Shown piece after piece: positions 34,660 to 46,832 of a stretch of DNA of 64,000 bases. Source of the stretch: Chrysemys picta bellii (Eukaryota > Chordata > Testudines > Emydidae). The stretch is taken from NCBI RefSeq assembly GCF_011386835.1, contig NC_088791.1:129804943-129868942 (forward strand), read 5' to 3'. Position 1 is the stretch's first letter; each line of letters opens with the position of its first letter. Both the position numbers and the translations under genes were made by a program. The notes beneath the pieces were generated by a model. It searched no databases and was not told the DNA's origin. It worked only from the letters and a program-made list of their open reading frames with translations.

Positions 34660-36540
34660 GAGTTCTCTGCTGTGTGTTTCAATTTCATTCTTTACCTGGC
34701 CCAAGAGGAAGTAGATTACTTCAAGTAGTACAGCAGGTTTCCCTCTGTGTGCCTAAAGTATAGGGGAAAGTAAGGAATAAAGATACAGCATTATAAATAT
34801 ATACATTCCTCAGGCCATGTGTCATAACTTACTGTTACTTCTACCAGTAATAGGCACTATCTCAGATTAACTGGGAGCAAAGGCCCTCAGCCTCTTGGTT
34901 CAATGGAGGAAGTTAACTTCTTGAGTCACACCATTTTGTTTAAAAACTATACCTTTGAAATCTTAATCCAAATATCATCTGGTCATAACATACTCAAATA
35001 CTGGACCATATCTTGCCATCAGATGGCACAAGATTTGGCCAACTGTACATCAGACCTAAGCTGCTGTTAAGGCCCAAATCCGTAAAGGTATTTAGGCTCC
35101 TAACTTCCACTGAAATCAATAAAGGTAAGGAATCTAAATACATTTGAGGACCTGGGCCTTAAATCCCTCAACAATCTATGCCTGGAATCTGTCAGCGCTA
35201 CTCCCGTACCCCCATTTTAAAAAATTTTCAAGTTCGGATATGACTGTGTCTGAAAACACTCTTATATTAACAGCATCTTACCAAATATGTCCATTTCCCT
35301 TGTCCACACAAAATAAGTAAATCAACAAAATCATAGGATTCTGCACATATAAAAAAACCCTAATAATTACATTGACTAGTAAGTACGCAATTGGGTTTGC
35401 TTTTAGTATGTTTGTGCTTCTAAATTATCTCCATGTTTGTAGAGCAAACACATCGGTTTTTGTTCCATACAGAGAGTTAACCCTAGAAAATATTCTATGA
35501 TCTATGGCTATGGTCCTGATCTTGCACACACTTATAAAAGTGCTCAACATTACTCACCTGAGTAGTCCCACTGAAACCATTGGACCTACTTTCCTGCTTA
35601 AAGTTAAGCATGTACATAATGGTGGGGGTTGTTCGTGGCATCAGGGTCTCGAGTAGTAATTCCACCTCTGTCCAAAGCACCCTCACTATGTCACACTACT
35701 AAGGCTACTCTCTCTAATATAGAATCATGTACAGTATAGGGCGAATTAGGACCTAAACAGAAGTGGTTTCATATAGGGATAATGTTTTTCATCTGATTTT
35801 AAGCTGCTTCATTACAAATTCTTATGGAGAGCCAGTTTCCTGGGGAAAGGAGCACAAACCTATGTCAACAGGTAAAATGCAGGTAAGGTTGCTATCTCCT
35901 ATTAATCGTTTTGACACAAAACCAAAGAGGTTGCATCACCACAGGAAAAAAAGCTTTAAACAAGACAACTTGCATGCAAATCATCTACTGTAAAGGGGAA
36001 GGTAAATTGAGGTTTTTATAAGTGGATCTAAGACCATTTAAAAATAAAGGTCATTAGAAATATTTCATCAGTTGTCCTTTCACAAGTGCTCTTTCAAACT
36101 TTACATTGCCAGGGATGGAATCAGGACTAGTTAGCAAAACCTCACATCTCTTCAGGGGATTGTTTTTTTCTGAGCTTTCCCAGATATCTTGAGCGAGTCT
36201 GTGTCCCAGTTTCTCTACCTTCCTCTCAGCGCTGGGGGAGAGGCACTATGTAAGCATTGCCAGCTCCTTACAGGGAAATCCCTATAGCACTGTAAAGTTT
36301 TATTGTTCACACTATATTTGCCACGGCTGCATGCCTGGGCCTGTTCAAGTTGATCAGCTATTGACAGTGTTAGCACAACCATTTTTTCGAACATCTAGCT
36401 GAGCACACATCCATTCCATGCCCCCTGAAAATCGTATATGTGCGACAAAAAAAAGCCCTAAATCTCAGCGAGTGAAATTTCTAGCGGGGCAGAAGCACCT
36501 ACTTAAAGAGTCTAATTCACTTGCTGAAATCCCCTATTAA
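34660..36540. other. Intergenic DNA with short palindromic repeats
   Basis: No gene. 35069-35161 is a copy of the self-complementary AGGTATTTAGG family. 35510-35645 has a related GAGTAGTCCCACTGAA...CATTGGAC motif that also appears at 25205-25320. Confidence 0.45.
35069..35161. repeat. Short self-complementary repeat
   Basis: Left half begins AAGGCCCAAATCCGTAAAGG, right half ends CATTTGAGGACCTGGGCCTT; the halves can fold back on each other. Confidence 0.65.
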
Positions 36541-38190
36541 GCAATGTCCTGTTATTTATTTCCACCATGCCTGGGTTTTCCCTCGCTTGCTGCCTTAGCT
36601 TCGCTTAAAATACACTCTAGGCGCACAGGGTGTGCACTATCCCTGTAATTAAAGGCAGGAGAGGAAAACCGAACCGTTTCTCCCCAAGGACAGCAACTCG
36701 GAATGCTGAACGACCAGCCTGAAAGAAACCCCGACTTCTGAATCAGGGCACGCACTCCCCGGCTATGTATGTACTTGATGCAAGGCAGATGCCACCCGAG
36801 GACTGCGACTGTCCCAGGTCTGGGGAAAGGGAGTGGCCAGTGTTTGTTTCCACCGTGCTTTTCCTCGTCTGACGGCTAGGGATCGGTTTCAAATCCCTCT
36901 TCCCCGCAAGCCTATGGATGGCATCCAGCCGCCTGATGGTCTAACCTGCTTTCGTCTCCAAATTTTTAGGGGTTCAAAAGGTCTCGGCACGCCGAATTGA
37001 TAAGAAAAGCCCTAAGGTGAAGAGCACCAACAGGGAGTTTGCCATGAACAAAAGTGGTCACGGATGGGAAATAAACAGGCAGCGGCTCCTCCCTGTCTCA
37101 GCCTAACCCAAGGGATAGCGCGAGCGAAACCTCGGCCCGCCTAAAAAAAGCTTAAAGCGAGTGGGAAGGGAGGGGAGCAGAGGTAGGTCAGGCTCACGTG
37201 GGGCTCTGTTTGGGGGGTACATAGCGTAGGATCCGTACCCCAGATACACCGACCCAGTAGAGTAATTGCCAGGTCCTAAGCAAGGAAAGGGGTGAGGATG
37301 GCACCTTTCCAGGGGTGCAGAGCGGGGTGTATCGGGATACAGGATTACGTTGCGAGATGGGCGTGCAGGATTTTTTTTTTTAAAAATGTTTTATATCGCA
37401 CTGCAAAAAAGGCAGGCGGTGTTTAGAGCTTTGCGTTGCAGGAGGGGGGCCCTCTACAAGGAATCCTTATCGAGCGATCATTTTCACCTGGGACCCGTCA
37501 CCATACCCTAGCTTCAAAAATCAAATTAAAAAAAAAAAGCTCCAAAATCTTGGAGTGGAGAGTCTCTCAGACCTCTCTAAAAAGAAACCCACTGTCTTCC
37601 AAAAAACAACTCAGCACCGATCTGCAATGCTTCGGGCCGTCCGTGGGTTAGCAGCACCCTCTCTCCTTGCTCACATGTTCCCCCCAAAGGGGGTGTGGGT
37701 AGGGGGAACGAATAAAACACACTCAAAAGTGATCTCACAATTCATCTTCCCCTCTCAGTAACCTTCCTCCCCTTGGAAAAACAGAGCAAAAAAACAAAAA
37801 AACACCATTCCCTCCATGCACCGGCAGGGAAATGCAAATCACAAGCACACAGAGAAAAGACGAAGGCAGGATTGCATCATTGTAATATGTCCCCCTCACC
37901 CCCCCCCTCCTGCCCCCCAGCTCGAAAAGTGTTGTTGCAACAATCATGGCGTTGTTTCAAGTTACCCCCTCACTCCTCCACTCCCCCCCCCGCCTCTAAA
38001 ATCAGCGGGTTGATCTGGGGAGGCGACTCAAGGGAGGCACCTTTGGAAAGTTGTGTGTGTGTGTGTGTATGTGTGTGTGTGTTTTTCTTTTGAAATCCAG
38101 ATCGCGCTGTAGTTGCGTTAAGAGGGAACGCTTGGCGGCGGGGGGAGGGAGAGGTGGGTTATTCTCTCTCTTTCTTTTTCCCCCTGCTGG
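36541..38190. other. GC-rich, mostly unique intergenic DNA
   Basis: CpG content rises and repeats are scarce, as expected near promoters. No protein family is recognised. A GT microsatellite lies at 38053-38081. 36560-37200 is the most CpG-dense part. Confidence 0.4.
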
Positions 38191-38199
38191 CCGTGCTTG

Positions 38200-38520
38200 T
38201 TGTTGTAAACTGGATTGGCGTCGGCTGAGCCCAATGAGCCCGTGCTGGGGGAAACAGCCCATCGGCGGAGCGGCCATTGGGGAGATTTAAGGTGGACTCG
38301 TGGGATCAGCCGGGCTGCAGCCGCGAGCGGCTCCAGAGCCCGCCCGAGAGGTCGTGGCTGTGCACCGGCTAGAGCAGGGCTCATTTACATACACTCCCTG
38401 ATTGGCCTGTCGCGGCAGTTCGAATTCGTCTGCTGCTTGCTTATTAGTTCGGCGGCGTTTTCCCCTCTAGCTAGCTGGAGGCAACCTTGCCTCGCTGTCT
38501 TTCCCGGGATGCCATGATGA
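38200..38520. promoter_or_regulatory. CCAAT-rich promoter-like block
   Basis: Four CCAAT boxes in either orientation (38214-38218, 38231-38235, 38276-38280, 38401-38405) lie in CpG-rich DNA. A TTCGAA word at 38419-38424 fits the CHR consensus (TTYGAA). An octamer-like CATTTACATA lies near 38382. NF-Y boxes plus a CHR are typical of cell-cycle promoters. In other vertebrates APOLD1 lies downstream of CDKN1B, so this may be its promoter, but no APOLD1 coding exon is in the window. Direction is unknown. Confidence 0.45.
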
Positions 38521-38529
38521 CCAGCAGCT

Positions 38530-39858
38530 CCCTACTCTGATCCTTGTGGGGTAGTGGGAGGGAGCAGCCATGCTGTCACTTACACACACACAGTGTGTGT
38601 AAAAAAGCGACTGGCTTGGTGTGTGTGTGTGGGTGTGTAAAAGTGTAAGTAAAAAAAAAGCATCTGGCTTGGTTTGAATCTCAAACTCCAGAGATCACTC
38701 CCCATTCAGCCTGATGCAATATCATCCTCCCCTTCCCCCACTCCCGTTTCCACTGCTGCGGCAGAGTGAGGACGAGGGGGTGCTAAACAAACAGCCAAGA
38801 ATTCGGCGAATGCGGTGTTGCACAATGTGTCAGGGAAGCAGTTTAGCAACCTCCGGCAAAATCAATATACATAGGACAGGAGGGAGTCTTATGGTGATAA
38901 CGTTTCACCAGCAGGGTCCTTCTGAGGATGGCTGGGAGCCTCTCACTCCCCCCCCCCCAACTCCTGCTTGTGGGGAGGGGGGATAAGCAGGACTCCTCTA
39001 CACTGATCAATTAAATTAAAGGATAGTTTTAAAAAAATGAACGAGTGAGATTTTATAATGTCACATTGGAACGCAAAGCAAAAACCGTAACTAGGAGGCA
39101 AAGATTTGTCTCCCTCTGTTTTTGTTTAAATTGCCTTAAAATTAATCTAGAGAAGGGAGTCTCCAGAGGAGGGAGAGGGGGTGGCGGGAAGAAGGAAGAA
39201 GCAGTCTAGCAGTTTTCTCTGTAGCAAAGTTTCTTTGTGTGTGTACTTTTCTGCCCTCAGGATTTCTTTTTTAATCTTGACAAAACCTGTTTTAGAGGGA
39301 AGACGCATGGTCTAGTGGTTTAAGCACAGGACTAGAAGGCAGGAGATCTGGGTTCTTCAATTTCACATTTGCTGTTTAACTTTGGACAAGTCACTTCAAC
39401 ACTCTGCCTCAGTATCTGGAAAATGGCTAAAATACCCTCTCTCAGAAATGCACTGTGAAGTTTACATTGTTTGTAAAATGCTTTCAGATCCTTGAATAGA
39501 GACTGCAAAGTCTTGCATACTGAAGGATCACACACGATGGATACCACATGAAGCAGTCAAGCAAATCCACAAAGGTTCACTTTGCAGATCCCTATTTGCA
39601 TCTTTACTAATTTTAAATTCCCCCCTTTATTTCCTTTACTTCATTTCAGGAAGTTGTTTCCCCCTCTCTGTATGAGAGTATACCCACGTCTGTAATGCAT
39701 TCTAACTCTGCTCTACCTCTCGCAGCAGTGTTTTGCCATGCCTTATCCCAGAGTTTGGGATAAAGGTTCTGCAGGGGGCAGGAAGATTTTATTATCAGTT
39801 TCCTCACCCCAGCCAGAAAAGTAGGCATATGATGGGTTTCTTAACCAGAATTGACTTG
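38530..39858. other. Non-coding DNA
   Basis: No gene. Short GT and AC runs at 38585-38635, a C run near 38950, and a segment at 39300-39480 with the look of an old dispersed repeat (CATGGTCTAGTGGTTTAAGC, a faint tRNA-like A-box word). Confidence 0.4.
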
Positions 39859-40634
39859 AGAGTGACCAGGTGTCTGGTTTTTGAGTGGAACACCTGGTTG
39901 AAAAGGGACCCTGTCGGCTCTGGTTAGCACTGCCAACTGGGCCATTAAAAGTCTGGTTGGTGGTGCTGCGGGGCTAAGGCAGGCTAGTCCCTACCTGTCC
40001 TGGCACTGCGCTGCACCCCTGGAAGTAGCCAGTAGGTCTGGCTCCTAGGTGGGGGGAATGGGGTTCTGCGTGCTGCCCCCACCCATGCACCTAGATGGGG
40101 GGGGGCAGTGCCTGTGAGTGAGAGCAATGCACAGAGCCTCCTGGCCCCCTGCCTAGGACCCAGACCTGGTGGCTGTTTCTGGGGTGCAGCACGATGCCAG
40201 GACAGGCAGGGAGCCACCTGAGGTAAGCTTGTGCCCCAGCCCCTTCCCCCAGCCTGGAGCCCCCTCCTACACCCCAAACCCCTCATCCCTGGCCCACCGT
40301 AAAGCCCTCACCCCATCCTGAACCCCAACCCCCCTGCCTCAACCTGCAGCCTCCTCCCACACTCCAAATCCCTTGGTCCCACCCTCCAGCCTGGAGCCCC
40401 TGCTGCACTCCAAACACCTCATCCCCAGCCCCACCCTAGAGCCTGCTCCCCCAGCTGGAGCCCTCACCTCCTCCCGCACCCCAACCACCTGCCCCAGGTC
40501 AGTGAAAGTGAGCGAGGGTGGGGGAGAGCAAGCCACTGAGAGAGGGGGAATGTAGTGAGCTGGGGGTGAGACCTTGGGAAAGGAGCTGGGCTAGGGTGTT
40601 TGGTTTTGTGCGATTAGAACGTTGGCAACCCTAA
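39859..40634. mobile_element. GC-rich hAT-like element
   Basis: Left end AGAGTGACCAGG and right end GTTGGCAACCCT are weak inverted copies. The flanks AATTGACTTG and AACTGACTTG agree at nine of ten bases. The interior is C-rich (CACCCC-type degenerate repeats), as in the other hAT-like elements here. The ends are approximate by a few bases. Confidence 0.6.
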
Positions 40635-41484
40635 CTGACTTGTGCATCAGTCTGATAATTTCACTAGATCATATTTGCACAAATATTATTGGGGAGAAAA
40701 AAGTACTAATAGACTCTTAAAAGTGTGTGTTATCAACACACACTGGCAGCCATTTAATCATGGACTTTTTTCCACCACATTTATCCCACTGCCAAATCTG
40801 CCTCCTTGGTTTTCTTCCCACTGCCCCGCTTGCATCCTGCCCCCCATCATTCATTTTAAAATTTTCCTTATTTTTTGCCTAGCTGACTTAAGTCTCTTCA
40901 CATAACCCCAAATGATTTTAAAATCTAAAACAGAAATAAATGAAAGTGGGATAAAAGTGAAAAAATGTTGCCACCTTATTCTGCTCTGGTGGGAGGGAGG
41001 GAATATACTCTCCACTAAAATTACTAAGCTAATTTATATAAATACCTCTCAATAAGTAAGTACACACTCTTCAGATTGCTGTTCCAGTATGATTTCCTCT
41101 GCCTCTATCCGAAAGAAAAAATAAAGTTGGGTTACCACTATAAAAGTTACTAAAGGAAACACTAAAAGTTACTAAAGTTACACAAACAAATAAATTACAG
41201 GTGAAAAATACATCTGTTTATAACTATGAAGTGCTACCCCACCTAATCATCCCTCATTACCATCTAACTGTTCCTTGGCTACAGCTGAACGTAAGTAGAG
41301 AGATGTCTGGATATCCCTGCCTCTCACAATGAGACCCAGCAGTTTCATCCTTAAAATTCTGGTTTCCTGGGGAGACAAAAGGAAGAGGGAAAATTAATTG
41401 TCCAGCAAAGATGACAGAAAAATTGCGAACAAGTGAAAAGTAATCTGATGATATCTAGCAAGAGGTTTCCTAAATCACATTGTT

Positions 41485-41563
41485 CCAGATCCGACATTTA
41501 GGCACTAACTCCCATTGATTTCAGTGGGAGTGAGGTGCTTAATGTCTTTGAGGATCTGGATCA
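41485..41563. repeat. Short self-complementary repeat
   Basis: CCAGATCCGACATTTAGGCAC at the left mirrors GTGCTTAATGTCTTTGAGGATCTGG at the right (given in parts); the core is CCCATTGATTTCAGTGGG. Confidence 0.7.
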
Positions 41564-41824
41564 TAGAGTCTTCCAGGGTAGATAAGAAGCCTATTATTTA
41601 TTACAGTAGTGCCTAAAGGCTCCAAATAGTGACTGTATATATATAAAAAGATGGCTCCTGCTTTAAAGAGTTTACAGTCTAAGTGTGTGAAGAGAGGCGA
41701 CATGTGGATACAACAGACTGGGGAGCGTAAGGTGACAATGAGACAAAAGACCTGGACAAAATATGTCAGGGTTTCTTCACCATACATCATGAAGCAAAAG
41801 AACGGGCCACAAAGCCAGGCTCTT

Positions 41825-41913
41825 GGGCCCAGATCCTCAGTGGTATTTAGGCACCCAATTGCCATTTAAATTAATGGGAGTTAGGTACCTAAATACCTTT
41901 GAGGGTCTTGGCC
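41825..41913. repeat. Short self-complementary repeat
   Basis: Left GGGCCCAGATCCTCAGTGGT pairs with right ACCTTTGAGGGTCTTGGCC; inner arms TATTTAGGCACCCAATTG and GAGTTAGGTACCTAAATA also pair. Confidence 0.7.
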
Positions 41914-42458
41914 TTTTCTCCTTTCAGGACACCTTTAACTCTTGTAGTCCTGGTCTATACACGAGGGTTGCATTAATATAAATTTCATTTTGGCAGGAGT
42001 AGGTTTTCACACACATCTTTCTCCAACTGATGCATCCTTAAATTAAATCAACAGTTGTAACCCCCTTTTTTAGGCATGCAGCTGTTGACTGGTGGAGTTA
42101 AATTGCTACTGCATCAGTGTGGATGACTACTTATACTGATGTAAGTACATTGGTCCAAGAAGGCCTCTCACTGCTATCCCATGTTGCACCAGACTCTGGA
42201 GAATTGACCTGTCTGGTAACCTTTCTGAACTCTACTGCCCAGGACTCAGGCTGACCAGAAGTTCCTCTTGGCTTTAAAAGGTCTTGCTAAATCACTCAGG
42301 CTACATAAGCTTTTGCTTCTTACCAAAGGGATATACTGCCTTGCACATCTGCTTTGACCTAAAAAGGAGGTCATGGACTCTGCTGGATTCTGGGATGAGG
42401 AAACTCATGTTGGAATATGAAAGTCTACAGCACCTCTCAGAGCAGATGGTCTTTGGGT

Positions 42459-42533
42459 CTGATCCAATGCCCACTGAAGTCAATGGAAAAATTTCTATTG
42501 AATCAAGCATTGCCTGTTGTCATTGGATCAGGT
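42459..42533. repeat. Second type of short palindromic repeat
   Basis: TCTGATCCAATGCCCACTGA at the left is complementary to CATTGGATCAGG at the right, with TGAAGTCAATGG inside. Confidence 0.6.
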
Positions 42534-45500
42534 TCAGCAACCAGCTTCAGTCTACAACAGGATTCCATGGTGAGTGTGTTGTCACCTGGAGCATGAGTTG
42601 CAGATCTATAATGATTGTGTAATCTCAGATGTGGAGATTACAAGTTATGTTACATTGATCATGTCCTGAATGTCCCTCCCCTCCTAGTTACTTCAGGCAT
42701 TTAGCACCTAACTGTTGGATTTTTTTGAAAACATATTTACCGATTACCTTTAATGTGCATTTAATGTTGATGGGAAATGCTGATTGACTCTCCTTATTAT
42801 TTGAAGTCCTCCATCCACGGGACAGATGCAGCATGGGCAGTGCCAGTACAGGCTTCCATATGCTGCCTTCCCAATATGCTGGCAGTAGTAGACTAGTAGA
42901 TGAGGAGAGTTACCTTCATACCCTTCCGACCTTGGCCTCTCTTCTGAGACTGCCAACAAGGGTTCCAGCTGCTTTGAGTTTTCATATTTTTTTGTGATGT
43001 AGACCCCATTAAAAGATGGATCAAGACCAACAATTCATTTCGCATAGACCAACAGAATAGCCATTAAGTTGTAAAGGCTTTCAGGCACTGCTGATTATCC
43101 AGATTCAAACCAGTGACTTATACAGGAAAGGCTCCATATCACATTACCAATCCCCTGAACTACCCTTGCATGGACTAAAGAGCTCTTCAAGCAAATGGAC
43201 CATATCCCTGCTGGGAGCAGTTTCAGCAATACCCTTTATTCTCCTTTTTCCTTTGTGGCAGACACATGCATTGTTTTGGGGTCTCTGTTGGCCTTTCCTG
43301 CTGGATGAAAAGTCTGGGGTTAGTGTTGTAACTTTTTTATACAGTAGTTTGCACTTTGTGGACTAAAGTGCTGAACAGTTCACAGCTGAGCCGATAGGCT
43401 CACTCACGTATTTATTTTATTCTGTTTTGGGAATGCTTTCAAAAGGGAAAACTTTTTTTATTATTATTTTTTATTAGTGGATTAGTAGAAGAGAGACCTC
43501 TACTGGCTAAACTAGTGGAGCTGCTATAATTTTATTCTCCTGCACACTTCTGCCTTGTGACTCTGGCTTTAGACATGGGCTTTCTTTCCATTCAGCTACT
43601 TTCTGAATTCACTGCTGGTCCACACAAGTCTCCTGAGGAAATGTAAGAAGCTACATCTGACATTTTGTTTGAATGTTAAGGGAATATCTAGCCCTATGGC
43701 ATCTGCTAGCTACCAAATTAGTAACAATGCCTAGTGTAGTGGGAATACTTAGCTTTTTTAAACTGGCTTTTTTTCTAGGAGATGAGTTGAGGGGGACTTG
43801 AGCACTGAAGCATGGGAGAGAATTGGAAGCTTATCAGTGATGGGAGGATAAGGCAGCAATTGTTTTCAGCTGCCTTTTATTCTCTTCAGTTCTTTTTCCC
43901 ACTGTCCAGCTGTGTTACCCCTATCATTCTACGCTCGGGAAGGTTTAACCAACTAGCCTTCTTGGTTTGGTGAGGTTTAGTTCCCTCTCTCTGCTATTAC
44001 ACAAGAATTATATGGCAGACAGTTTCCATCTCTCTCAGCAGTCACCGTGGTAGGTGACCAACTGTTTATATTTTTATGTTAGAAAAATGCTAAATATAAA
44101 GTGTGTTAGTAAAAATGTCCCTATTTGCACATATGTAAAGGAAAAATAGCTTTGGTGTTTATAAAAGGGTGGAATTGGGTGACTCACAGGATTGTTACTG
44201 GCGTGTGGTGCCTTTAATCCCTAGGTTGCCTGTCCAGGTTGAAAGCTGTTGCCATCTGTGTTGTTCTTTGCACTAAAACAAATAGAGCTTGTGTTTAGCA
44301 ATTTATTTTTATTCCAACATTACATAACACAGCAATCAAACCCTGTTGTAAGCTGCAGCTCGCAGGTCACTCCCTGACCCTGCAGTCCAGGGCTCAACCT
44401 TCCAATGTACGGTGTGACTCCTCTGACCTTTGCAGCCTCACTCACCCTATGTCCTTGCACAACAGCTGCACCTACACCATCTGACAGCTGTTTAGTGGCC
44501 TGTGAGAAATGAGTTGGTGGCCTCTGTCAGCTCTGAAGACTTGACTGGACTAGAATCAGACGATCCTGCTGCCACTTGGAATCTGAAATCTCTGAATATA
44601 ACATTTGCAAGTAGTTTGGCCAAAACAGACATGAAACAGGCATCTCCCGATCTAAATTGCTTTTATTTCCTCTTTTTTGCAGGAGGACTACCCTGGCATG
44701 GATCTAAATAGATGGAAAAGCCCTGGATTCTGACGTCCTCCATTCCCGCACTTGGTGCAAAAGTGGCCTTGAGCAGCACACTTGGGCCTTTCCCGCCCGC
44801 TGCTGGCACACCCCTATAATGGCGGTGGTCATGTGTGTGTGTCTGTGTGTGTCTCCTAAAACTATTCTGGCAGCTCTCTAGTGGTTAGAGAACCTCTTTA
44901 CATTGTAGGTTTCCCTCAGAGGCTATTTCTGCCTTGCTTTTTTTGCTGCCAGAGTGACATGTAGGAGCATTAGGGCAACAGAGACTCAGGCCCAAGATCT
45001 CTAAGGGGGGAAATTAAAAATATTTGCTAATGATTTTATTTTTGATGGAACTGCTAGTTGAAGGTTGGATCTACATTTTCTGCTCCATAACTTTTTTTTT
45101 TTTTAGTCTTTATCTAAGATAGTGTTTCATTAGTTTTGCCATAATTAACTGCAGAAGACAGGCAGAGTATTCCTAGATCTTACAGCTACCTATGGCATGA
45201 CCTGGCATACAGGCCTACTACCAAAATTGGCATTGGTCCTATCGCAATGGGTTATCATGGCTGTGGAGCTGCTGCTGAGAGGCTGCCAGTTCCAAGTTTC
45301 ACTTGGACGAAAAACAAGCTTCTGGAGTTCCCAAAACAATGGTCTCTACCTTAGGGCTCACTCTAGGACTGACACTTTTCAACCGCTACACAAATGAGCT
45401 TCCCTGCACTAATGCCAGATGTTTTATCTAGGCAGATGACATATGTCTGGCAGTGCAGGACCAGGATTTCAGTCACCTAGAAGGAGTCATGAATGAAGTT

Positions 45501-45718
45501 ATGAGAGAGGTGACCCACCAGTGTAAAAGATGGAGGCTTTAACCAAGTGCAAAAAAGTCACTTTCCAGCTATTTCCATCTAAACCACACAAAGGCCAACA
45601 GATACATCTTCCTGAATGGCCACAGGGTGAACCATGACCCAAAGCCTGTGTGTTCAGGTGTGACACTGGACCGCACAATGACATTCAAGGAACACCTTAC
45701 CAAGACCTCACTGAAAAT

Positions 45719-45913
45719 CAGGGCCGACGAGAGGTGGGGGAAGCTGGTACAAATTACCGGGGTCCAGTGGTCCAGAAGGGGGCCCGGGGCCCGACTATGT
45801 TGCATATGTTTTTGTCTACAAATCCCGTGTAAAGATTTTTAGCCGGTCCGCCCTTGCTGGGGGGCCCAAAAAATTTTTTTCACCAGGGCCCAAACCTGCT
45901 CTCGGCGGCCCTG
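45719..45913. mobile_element. Small hAT-like element with 8-bp TSD
   Basis: A 195-bp element with ends CAGGGCCGACGAGAG and CTCTCGGCGGCCCTG (inverted), flanked by identical CTGAAAAT at 45711-45718 and 45914-45921. Interrupts the LINE reverse transcriptase sequence. Confidence 0.9.
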
Positions 45914-45972
45914 CTGAAAATAAAGATTAGAAACAACCTGATCAGTAGACTAGCTGGTTCAACCTGGGGAGC

Positions 45973-46125
45973 CAGTGCTTAATTTGTGCCAGAGCTTGCT
46001 GGGCCCGAGCCCTGGCACCTTTAGGCTTGTTAGTTCATAGTCCTGGCATCTCCGGGCTTGCTGCATGAGTTATGAATCTAAAAAAATTGCTTGAGCCCCA
46101 GCATCTCTTTACAAATTAAGCACTG
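45973..46125. mobile_element. Small hAT-like element with 8-bp TSD
   Basis: A 153-bp element with ends CAGTGCTTAATTTGTG and CAAATTAAGCACTG (inverted), flanked by identical TGGGGAGC at 45965-45972 and 46126-46133. Interrupts the same LINE. Confidence 0.92.
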
Positions 46126-46832
46126 TGGGGAGCCTACGTGCAGACACTAAGAAGCTCTGGGTTTGCCTTTTGCTATTCTGTAGCACAAGATTGCTCTTTG
46201 ATGTGGCTCAGCTCCTCTCACACAGGACTAAAGGACAGTCAGCTGAATGAAACTATGTGCACAACAACTGGTACCATGAGACGAACCAACTAGGCCTGGC
46301 TGCTGGTCCTGTCTAGCGTTACCCCTTCTGACATCAGGTGACAAGTTGCCTTGCAGAATCTGTTACTTAAGATGCAAGACTTGTCACATCTACCCCTGTT
46401 TAAAAGATGTGCCTAATCCACTGATCTACCACTGTTTGGATAGTTCCTTTAAAGGACCTTGATGTTACCTCCAGATGGTCTACTAGGTGGCAAGAACAAG
46501 CTTCACACGTAGCCAATGACTATCTCACGGCAGTTCTAACAGTCCAGCCCCCTAGTTTTACATTCCATGTCATCTGTGGGCAAAGCTCACTTGCTTCAGA
46601 TGTAGAACGATCAGATGTAGTGCAACAGTGGGGCCTTTGTGACTCACCCCTTTGCCACTGTGGTCAATTAGAAGAGATAGATCATAGACTTGCAGACTGC
46701 ATCCATCAGCAAGGGCTACCTGGTTCCCTCGTGGACTTGCACAATGCCCTTCCCTCAGTTGTTGAATGGTTAAGACATTTAGACTAACACCCTTGACTGG
46801 AACGTCTGTGTAAATGCAATCACAATAAAAAC

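Larger units (their letters stand above)
40640..45120. other. Unassigned non-coding DNA
   Basis: No gene is recognised. Repeats seen: self-complementary copies at 41485-41563 and 41825-41913, an old SINE-like piece at 41595-41690, a MITE edge near 41945, and a palindromic repeat at 42459-42533. The rest has no recognisable feature. Confidence 0.45.
45130..46830 (+). pseudogene. Decayed non-LTR retrotransposon reverse transcriptase
   Basis: Fragments of a LINE reverse transcriptase appear in order with several frame changes: an FLDLTA...TWHTGLL block near 45165-45220, YTNELP near 45385-45405, the catalytic ADD near 45431-45440, GVTLDRTMTFKEHL near 45655-45695, and SRLAGSTWGA near 45945-45975. 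After a gap, a thumb-like QLNETM near 46240 and RQVALQ follow. The residue before ADD, normally Tyr, is a TAG stop. Two small hAT-like elements interrupt it. The LINE family was not identified. It has no coding potential left. Confidence 0.75.

Noticed and set aside
36541..39000. APOLD1 coding exon
   Set aside because: Synteny suggests the gene lies downstream of CDKN1B, but no frame here looks like an apolipoprotein L domain protein.
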